From assembly GCA_003530935.1 (NCBI GenBank), contig DPEO01000099.1, positions 1 to 8,755 on the forward strand: a DNA stretch of 8,755 nucleotides, in the 5' to 3' direction. Origin of the DNA: Desulfomicrobiaceae bacterium (GTDB lineage: Bacteria; Desulfobacterota; Desulfovibrionia; Desulfovibrionales; Desulfomicrobiaceae). Positions 1 to 6,081 of this stretch are shown in pieces. The notes beneath the pieces are model-generated. The model made no database searches, had not been told where the DNA came from, and saw only the letters and a list, made by a program, of their open reading frames with translations. The position numbers were made by a program, and so were the translations under genes. The stretch's first letter is position 1; each line of letters begins with the position of its first letter.

Positions 1-2
1 CG

Positions 3-1889
3 CTGGCGCCCATAGGGTTCTGGTGGTTGGTGCGAGACTCGATTCCTCTGCATCTATGCCATTTCAACATTGCCCCCCCACACGCCTATATCATCCGCCG
101 TCACCGCGCACTGGAAAACGGTTTTTTCGACACGACACTGCGGGCATGCGAAGATTATGATTTTTGGTTTCGCTGCGCAGTACGCGGTATGCAGTTTTCC
201 TCACATGCTCAAACATATGTTTTATACAGAAAACACTCCAAGAGCATGAGCGCCAACAAAAAAAATCAGATTAAGCATGATATAATCATGCATTATAGAA
301 TATTCAACACAATGAAAAGCTGGAAATTTGCGCAAAGTTCTTATAAAACATGGATTGCTCATACACTGGGATGCGCAGTGACCGCTCTACGATGCGCACA
401 AGAAAATCAAAAAGACAGTATAGCCAAAATAACAAGACTTCTCCTCGCATCTCTACAAAATGCGTCTCAAAGAATACATTTTTTTGATGATTCATGCAAC
501 ATCATTCAATATTATCTTGTAAAGCTGATGCAGCATCTTTTGTTGCTCAAATTGCTTCGGGATCCATCCATTAAATCAGCCATCCATATCATCCAAAGCC
601 TGCACCCGGACCTTCCGCAAGACGCGAGCGCCCTCGCCAAGATTGAAGCCATCTGCATGCCCCTGGTGCACCACCCCCAATCCTACACGCCGCCTCCTGC
701 AGTGGTGGCGGTGCAGCCGCATCGCAAGCGTATCCTCTTGGGAAGCGACTTTTTCTGGCCGTCACTGGGAGGCTGCGAAATCTTTCTCCAAGACCTCGGC
801 GCCCAACTGGTCCGTGAAGGCTATGAAGTCCATGTGGCTACCCGCCAGATCCCTGAACGCCAAACCTTCCAGCATCACGGCATGCACATCCTGCAATGGC
901 ACTGCAGTGGGCGGTTCCAGGGCAGTCACTTTGGAGACCAATATGCGGCGTATGCACATTTTCTCGAGCACGCCGACTACCATGCGGCGTTCTTCCTCGG
1001 CCAGCCGGACTCCTGGATGCATGCTCCCATGCTTTCTGCCTCTCCCCGAACTCCGATCCACCTCATCCCGGTCATCAATCCGGAGCTCGTGCAGGACTGG
1101 ACAGCGCACCAGCAGGAGGCGTTGATCGCAGCAGTACTCCATCGCGCCCGCGTGTGCATGTGCCTCACCCCAGGGGGGCTCGACGCGCAATTCTTGCGTG
1201 CCGCCGGAGTGCACCCCATATTCGTTCCCCACGCCCTCACCCCCTGTGCGCCCAACCCCGGGTTTCGAGAGCGCCACGGGCTTTCTGCAGACATCCCCCT
1301 CCTCGTCCACGTGGGCAACTTCTGGCCCGTCAAGAACCAGCTCGGACTCATGGAGGTCCTCTCCAAGACCCCAGGCACCTGGCAGATGGTCTTCATCGGC
1401 GCCGCACTCCCATGGCCCAAAGAACAGCACTATTTTGCCACAGTAGAAAAACTGGCGGCCCAAGATCCCCGTATCCGCATCCTCGGGCCCCTTCCTGCGC
1501 ACGAAGCGGACGCCGCCATCGCCGAGGCGGACATCCTGCTCCTTTCCTCCCATGCCGAATGCCGGCCACTGGTCATCCTCCAGGCAATGCACCACGGCAC
1601 CCCCTGGATCGCCACGCCGCAGTGCAATAGCGTCCACTGGGACGCCGGGGGCGTGGTCTGCCCGCTGGAACAATTCCCCCGCGCCATCCACCGGCTCCTG
1701 GAGCGTCCAGCCCTGCGCAAGGCTTTGGGTGTCCTGGGCACCGAACTTTGGAGTGCCTGTTTTTCCTGGGAAAAAGTGCTGCCGCTGTTTCTGCAGATCA
1801 TTGAAGAAGGCCGCCCGCAAGCAGAAATCACGCTTCCTGCGGACCTGCTGGCCGCCACCCAAACCATGGCCAAAAAAATCCTTGGATAA
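3..1889 (+). CDS. GT2-GT4 fusion glycosyltransferase, 5' end outside window
   Basis: The frame is open to the left edge. The TTG at 27 is unlikely to be the true start, because the sequence there is already inside a GT2 domain, so the gene is 5'-truncated by the window. Residues are numbered from that TTG. Residues 1-80 are the C-terminal part of a GT2 (GT-A fold) domain: an IIRR stretch, GFFD, then EDYDFW and LYRKHSKSMS, typical of the end of these domains. Residues about 85-225 are a helical linker without recognisable motifs. Residues about 234-605 form a GT4 (GT-B) domain: KRILLGSDFFWPSLGG at its start, HVGNFWPVKNQ at 428-438 opening the second Rossmann half, and HAECRPLVILQAM around 509-521. 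The second Glu of the E-x7-E motif is Gln (E511, Q519). Two fused transferase domains suggest addition of two successive sugars; donors and acceptors are unknown. The stop lies 9 bases before the next gene, consistent with one operon. Confidence 0.88.
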   Translation: MAPIGFWWLVRDSIPLHLCHFNIAPPHAYIIRRHRALENGFFDTTLRACEDYDFWFRCAVRGMQFSSHAQTYVLYRKHSKSMSANKKNQIKHDIIMHYRIFNTMKSWKFAQSSYKTWIAHTLGCAVTALRCAQENQKDSIAKITRLLLASLQNASQRIHFFDDSCNIIQYYLVKLMQHLLLLKLLRDPSIKSAIHIIQSLHPDLPQDASALAKIEAICMPLVHHPQSYTPPPAVVAVQPHRKRILLGSDFFWPSLGGCEIFLQDLGAQLVREGYEVHVATRQIPERQTFQHHGMHILQWHCSGRFQGSHFGDQYAAYAHFLEHADYHAAFFLGQPDSWMHAPMLSASPRTPIHLIPVINPELVQDWTAHQQEALIAAVLHRARVCMCLTPGGLDAQFLRAAGVHPIFVPHALTPCAPNPGFRERHGLSADIPLLVHVGNFWPVKNQLGLMEVLSKTPGTWQMVFIGAALPWPKEQHYFATVEKLAAQDPRIRILGPLPAHEADAAIAEADILLLSSHAECRPLVILQAMHHGTPWIATPQCNSVHWDAGGVVCPLEQFPRAIHRLLERPALRKALGVLGTELWSACFSWEKVLPLFLQIIEEGRPQAEITLPADLLAATQTMAKKILG

Positions 1890-1898
1890 CGAGACGCT

Positions 1899-3488
1899 AT
1901 GCACTTCTTTCTTCGTTTCCGCGGCACCCTGGAAACAGCACCGGCCATCTGGGCGGCGCAGCAGCTTCTGCAGGGCACACCGTCCGCCGCGCACATGGAA
2001 CTCGCTCATGCGCTCTTGCGCCATGCCTTGGCCCTAGAGCCTTGGGACCGCGAGCTTGCGGCACTGGCCAACTCTTTGGCTGCGGCCATGGGGCGCGCTC
2101 CTATGCCGCTCCCGGACGCCCCTGCCCGCGCCGCCATCGACACCATCGTGGAACGCCACCGCGACGACCCTCTGGCCCTGCTCCGCACCGACCTTCCTGC
2201 TCCGGTCCGGCACCGGATCCTGCTTTCCCTCTGGGCAACGGGGCAGCACCCTGAAATCTTTGCCGAAGAAGCCCACATGTGGGCACGCACTGCGCCTGGA
2301 AGTCCCAACCTGGGACTTTTCGCTTGGGCGGCCCACGGCTTGGGCGCCACCGAACTACGGGACCTGCTCCTGGAACGCGCTGCTTCCACCTGCTTCTGGG
2401 CAGAAAACCTGCGCGCCGCTATCGCCACGCTGCATAGCGACGCCGAAACCGCGCGCCGCCACCTCGTGGCAAGCCTATGTCTTGAGCCCGCCCAGCCGCA
2501 CGCCGTGGAGCAACTGGTCTTGCTCGGTGAAGGCTTTCCAGCGCTTCCTCAAGCCGATGCCTCGGTGCATATCCTCTTCTACACCTTCAACAAGCTGGAA
2601 ACCACGCTCCGCACCCTGGAGAGTCTACTGGCCACCGATATTGGCGATGCGGCCATCACCCTCCTCAATAACGGATCCACGACCTTTTCCCCGGCAGACC
2701 TCGATGCGGGCATTGCCCGCGTGGCCCAAGGTCGACCGGTGCGCTGCATCCATCTACCGATCAATATCGGTGCGCCTGCGGCACGCAATTGGCTCTGGCA
2801 TCTGCCGGAGGTCCAGCAGGCGCGCTACGTGGCCTTTCTGGACGACGATGTACTTCTGCCGCGCCATTGGCTCTCCCACTTTCTCGCCGATTTGGAAGCC
2901 CATCCCCAATACTGCGCCGTGGGCGGCAAAGTGGTGAATCCCAACCCCTTCCACACCATCCAATACGTGTACCGCTACTTCCAAGAAGTCGGAGAACAGC
3001 ACATCCGCTTTACTCCCAATGCCCCCATGTTTTTAGACCTTGGACAATACGACGTGGTGCGGCCGTGCCTCTCCGTCATGGGCTGCTGTCATCTCTTCCA
3101 CCGCCGTCGCATGGAGCGCCTCGGCGTCCCTGACTTCGATGTCCGCTTCTCCCCCTCCCAGGTAGACGACCTGGAGCGGGACATTCAGATTTGGAAGCAT
3201 GGCGGCATGGTGCTCTATGACGGCCGGGTACGGATCGTGCATCTCCAGGATGCCGGCAGCGCGGCGCCCAAAAGCGAGGCATCCTGGGCCCATGTGTGGG
3301 GCAACCACCAGAAGATGGAAGCCAAGTTCCGGGGACAAGAGCTGCGCGCCATCCATGCCCGCGTCCAAGAAACCGAGGCTAAGGCCTGGCGCACGACACT
3401 AGCCCGCACCAGGGAGTTTCTCCCTGAAAGCGCCCGCACCTTCTGGACAACACAGATGAAAAACGCTTCCACCTCAAAGCAGCCCTAG
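1899..3488 (+). CDS. Helical N-terminal region plus GT2 glycosyltransferase (paralogue A)
   Basis: 529 aa, starting at an ATG 9 bases after the preceding stop. The site upstream is weak (GAGA only), so translation may be coupled to the gene before it. Residues 1-220 are Ala/Leu-rich and helical, TPR-like in feel (for example LAHALLRHALALEPWDREL), with no catalytic motif. The GT2 domain runs from about 223: VHILFYTF, LLNNGST at 255-261, NIGAPAARNW at 289-298, the metal-binding LDDDV around D315-D317, VMGCCHLF near C396, and FDVRFSPSQVDDLERD at 413-428, where the acidic DDLERD is probably the late GT2 acidic motif. No signal peptide or membrane segment is visible, so a cytoplasmic enzyme using a nucleotide-sugar is expected. 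It is a clear paralogue of the reverse-strand gene 6081-7700. The sugar is unknown; galactofuranose is possible given the mutase nearby. Confidence 0.9.
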   Translation: MHFFLRFRGTLETAPAIWAAQQLLQGTPSAAHMELAHALLRHALALEPWDRELAALANSLAAAMGRAPMPLPDAPARAAIDTIVERHRDDPLALLRTDLPAPVRHRILLSLWATGQHPEIFAEEAHMWARTAPGSPNLGLFAWAAHGLGATELRDLLLERAASTCFWAENLRAAIATLHSDAETARRHLVASLCLEPAQPHAVEQLVLLGEGFPALPQADASVHILFYTFNKLETTLRTLESLLATDIGDAAITLLNNGSTTFSPADLDAGIARVAQGRPVRCIHLPINIGAPAARNWLWHLPEVQQARYVAFLDDDVLLPRHWLSHFLADLEAHPQYCAVGGKVVNPNPFHTIQYVYRYFQEVGEQHIRFTPNAPMFLDLGQYDVVRPCLSVMGCCHLFHRRRMERLGVPDFDVRFSPSQVDDLERDIQIWKHGGMVLYDGRVRIVHLQDAGSAAPKSEASWAHVWGNHQKMEAKFRGQELRAIHARVQETEAKAWRTTLARTREFLPESARTFWTTQMKNASTSKQP

Positions 3489-3496
3489 AGCCCGCT

Positions 3497-4732
3497 ATGC
3501 CCCCCATCCTCAGCATCATCATCCCCGTCTACGGCCAGTGGCGGCTCACCCGGGACTGCCTCCACAGTCTGCAGAAGGAACTTCCTGCCTGGCCGCTGGA
3601 AATCATCGTGGTGGACAACGGCTCCACGGACGAGACAATCCACGAGCTCCCTCAGCTCGGTTCCGCCCTCTTCGGCGCCGCCTTCCGGCTGGTTCGGCAT
3701 CCCACCAATTTAGGCTTCGCCCGGGGCTGCAACAGCGGCGCTGCCCAGGCCCAGGGCGAATTTCTCTTTTTTCTCAACAACGACACGCTCGCCCTGCCTG
3801 AGTTTGCGGGACCTCTCGTAGCGACCCTGCGCGCGGAGGGCGGCATCGTCGGCAGCCGCCTGCTCTACCCCGGCGGCGAGCGGGTGCAGCACGTAGGCGT
3901 GGCCTTCACCCCAGGGCCCAAGGTGTGCCATGTGTTCGAGCAATTTCCCGCCAGCCACCCGGCAGTCAGCCGCTCGCGCCGCGTGCAGGCGGTCACCGGA
4001 GCGGCCCTGGCTCTACCGCACGAACTCTTTGTGCGCCTTGGCGGCTTCGACGAAGGCTACACCAACGGCCTGGAAGACGTGGACCTGTGCCTGCGCGCCC
4101 AGGAGCTCGGAGAACCCATTTGCTGCCAGCCCCAGAGCACCCTCATCCACTTCACCAGCCAGACTCCAGGGCGCTTCGACGCCGAGACCGCCAATGCCCA
4201 ACGCTTTGCCGCCCGGTGGCTGGGGCGCATCTGCCCCGACTTCCATCGCCACCTGGAGGCCGCAGGCTACGCCATGGGGCTGTCGGCCAGCCTCCACCCG
4301 GTCATGACCCTATCCGAGACGCGGCGCCTCCAGATGGAGGAGCGATTCGCCCGGACCATGGATCCGGCCCAGTGGCTGGCTGCCATGACCGAAGAGCCCC
4401 TCTGGCAACCCGCCTACGAACGCCTGGCCGGTTGGCTGGAGGGCCGAGGCGCCTGGCGCGACGCCGCGGCCCTGCGCCTGCTGGCAGCCCAGTTTTTCCC
4501 CGATCAGGCGCAGTTCCTTTCCCTGGCCCGGGCTGCCACCCGCGCCGGCGACCATGCCCTGGCCCGCTACGCCGGGCGGCTGCTGGAGGACGAACGCGCC
4601 GCTGCCCGCCGCCTCCCGGAGCTCACGGCCTATGCCCGGCACCTGAGCGACACCCTGGCTGCCCAGGGAGAAAAAGATCTGGCCAGTCTCTACGCTACCT
4701 GGGCCGGGGCGCGTGCCGCCACACCCACCTAG
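3497..4732 (+). CDS. GT2 glycosyltransferase with helical C-terminal extension
   Basis: 411 aa, ATG start 8 bases after the preceding stop with no good Shine-Dalgarno, so probably co-translated. It is a textbook GT2 enzyme of the rhamnosyltransferase/WcaE-like type: LSIIIPVYG at 5-13, IIVVDNGSTDET at 36-47, NLGFARGCNSG at 71-81, the nucleotide and metal site FLNND at 92-96, GIVGSRLLYPGG at 116-127, LGGFDEGY at 181-188 and EDVDLCLR at 193-200, followed by a late His (H218). Residues about 270-411 form an Ala/Leu/Arg-rich helical tail resembling degenerate TPR units and rich in WLEGRG/LARAATRAGD-like turns. No signal or membrane segment is seen. The last gene of the rightward operon, it ends in a TAG sharing CTAG with the stop of the opposing mutase. 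Substrate not determinable from sequence. Confidence 0.92.
   Translation: MPPILSIIIPVYGQWRLTRDCLHSLQKELPAWPLEIIVVDNGSTDETIHELPQLGSALFGAAFRLVRHPTNLGFARGCNSGAAQAQGEFLFFLNNDTLALPEFAGPLVATLRAEGGIVGSRLLYPGGERVQHVGVAFTPGPKVCHVFEQFPASHPAVSRSRRVQAVTGAALALPHELFVRLGGFDEGYTNGLEDVDLCLRAQELGEPICCQPQSTLIHFTSQTPGRFDAETANAQRFAARWLGRICPDFHRHLEAAGYAMGLSASLHPVMTLSETRRLQMEERFARTMDPAQWLAAMTEEPLWQPAYERLAGWLEGRGAWRDAAALRLLAAQFFPDQAQFLSLARAATRAGDHALARYAGRLLEDERAAARRLPELTAYARHLSDTLAAQGEKDLASLYATWAGARAATPT
4729..4732. other. CTAG shared by two convergent stop codons
   Basis: The palindromic CTAG contains the TAG of the rightward GT2 gene (4730-4732) and, on the other strand, the TAG of the leftward mutase gene (4729-4731). 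The two coding regions overlap by four bases, so no intergenic terminator can fit between the operons. Each transcript must end inside the antisense of the opposing gene, or the two run into each other. Confidence 0.95.
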
Positions 4733-6081
4733 CGCTGTATCCGATACACCTGCTCCGCTGTGCCGAGCACCATCCGCTCGGCCCACTGCATGCCCTGCAC
4801 CACGCTGTGGTCCATGTTGGCCACTTCGTACTTCCAGCCGCCAAAACGGCCCCGGGAGAAGATATGCCGCGCCTCCAACCAGGGCTGGATCGTGGCCAGG
4901 GCGCGGTCGCGGCCCAGGGTAGGCACGGGATAGCCGTAGTCCACCCGGTGCTCCCAGCGGGTCACGACGGTGTCTTCGGCATGCATGAGGGTCACGTTCT
5001 GAAGCCCTTGGATGACGGCGCCTTCCAGGGCGTCCAGATTTTCCGGCTTGTGGCGCGAAAAGGAGGTCTCGCTCATGAAGGCCATCTGTTTTCCGGGCTC
5101 GGCCACATTGAAGGGCGAATAGTTGTGGAAGTTGGTCACCCGGTAGAAGGGACAGTTGGATTCCGGAAAATACATCCAGCAGGTGGGGTCCTCGCGCAGC
5201 CCGGCAATGCCAATGCCCGACACACAGACCCCGTTGTGTTCCAAAAGGAAGGCCGCCTCTACCAGATGCGGGGCCTTGGGGTGCATGATCTGCGAGACAA
5301 AAAGATCGAGCGGTATAGTGGAGAGCAAATGCGCATAACCAACGCAATGCCCATCACCGTAGGTGACGATTTTCTTCTCCCAATCCACCTGGTGCACCGG
5401 GGCCTGGTAGCGGATGTGATCCGCAATGCCTTCGGCAATGCGCCGGAAAATGGCCCCGGTACCGCCATGCTTGGGGAAACGAAACACTGCATTAGGACCC
5501 CAATCGGTGGCGTCTTCTTCCAGGATGATGTGCCGCAGCACCTCCTCCAGGTCCACCACGGCCACGCGCTCACCGATCCAGCGAAAATCCATGGCCTCGG
5601 CCGGGGTGGCCCAAACCTTGAAATTGTATGGCTGCATGAAAAGCCGGGTAATGCCCGCCCCGAACACGGCCTCCATCCACTGGCCGAAATGGGCCGCTTC
5701 CTGCGGTGCAACGCGGGAGGCCAAAAGGCCCTGCACGCATTCCCACACCAGTTCCTTGGGCAAATGGCGGATGTTGTTTTGGAAGGGATAGGGGATCCAC
5801 CGGTCCGCCAGGCGCACCCGGGCCAGACGCTGATGGGTGAAGGCGTCCTCGCCCAGGGCCTGATCCAGCAGGCGCAAAAACGGCTCCAGGCGGGAAAAGA
5901 CCACATGGCCGCCGATGTCCCAGGTAAAGCCGGCCGCGTCGCGAAAGCTTGCCGACAGGCCGCCGGCATAGTCGTGCCGCTCCAGGAGAAGAAAATCCTC
6001 GATACCCAATTGCCGCAGGCGCACGCCCGCCCCAAGGCCCGTGGGGCCGGCGCCGATGATGAGATACCGCACCTGTTCCAT
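4729..6081 (-). CDS. glf: UDP-galactopyranose mutase, eukaryotic-type
   Basis: 450 aa from the ATG at 6081; an upstream in-frame TTG at 6105 is rejected because the ATG has a strong Shine-Dalgarno. The enzyme interconverts UDP-galactopyranose and UDP-galactofuranose with reduced FAD, in the cytoplasm. The N-terminus has the FAD-binding Rossmann motif IIGAGPTGLGAG (8-19). By eye against the remembered Aspergillus fumigatus enzyme, nearly every active-site residue is present: GGHVVF with H59, PYPFQNN with Y98 and Q101, PYNFKVW with N153 and W157, GERVA with R172, WGPN with N197, Y304, R314 and Y321 in FPESNCPFYR...NYSP, Y384 in GYPVPTL, and R412, Y418 and N422 in GRFGGWKYEVANMDHS. R172 and R314 match the two diphosphate-binding arginines. 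Usual bacterial Glf is shorter (about 370-390 aa) and lacks most of these stretches. Last gene of the leftward operon. A different FAD-dependent amine-oxidase-like role is possible but unlikely given the match. Confidence 0.92.
   Translation of the reverse strand: MEQVRYLIIGAGPTGLGAGVRLRQLGIEDFLLLERHDYAGGLSASFRDAAGFTWDIGGHVVFSRLEPFLRLLDQALGEDAFTHQRLARVRLADRWIPYPFQNNIRHLPKELVWECVQGLLASRVAPQEAAHFGQWMEAVFGAGITRLFMQPYNFKVWATPAEAMDFRWIGERVAVVDLEEVLRHIILEEDATDWGPNAVFRFPKHGGTGAIFRRIAEGIADHIRYQAPVHQVDWEKKIVTYGDGHCVGYAHLLSTIPLDLFVSQIMHPKAPHLVEAAFLLEHNGVCVSGIGIAGLREDPTCWMYFPESNCPFYRVTNFHNYSPFNVAEPGKQMAFMSETSFSRHKPENLDALEGAVIQGLQNVTLMHAEDTVVTRWEHRVDYGYPVPTLGRDRALATIQPWLEARHIFSRGRFGGWKYEVANMDHSVVQGMQWAERMVLGTAEQVYRIQR

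Noticed and set aside
240..300. The AT-rich stretch with TATAAT as a promoter
   Set aside because: A TATAAT occurs at about 280-285, but it is inside the coding frame, has no convincing -35 box at the right distance, and such matches are expected by chance in AT-rich DNA.
762..2024. A 420-residue open frame on the minus strand
   Set aside because: It is antisense to the GT4 domain, shows no recognisable motif and has low-complexity composition.
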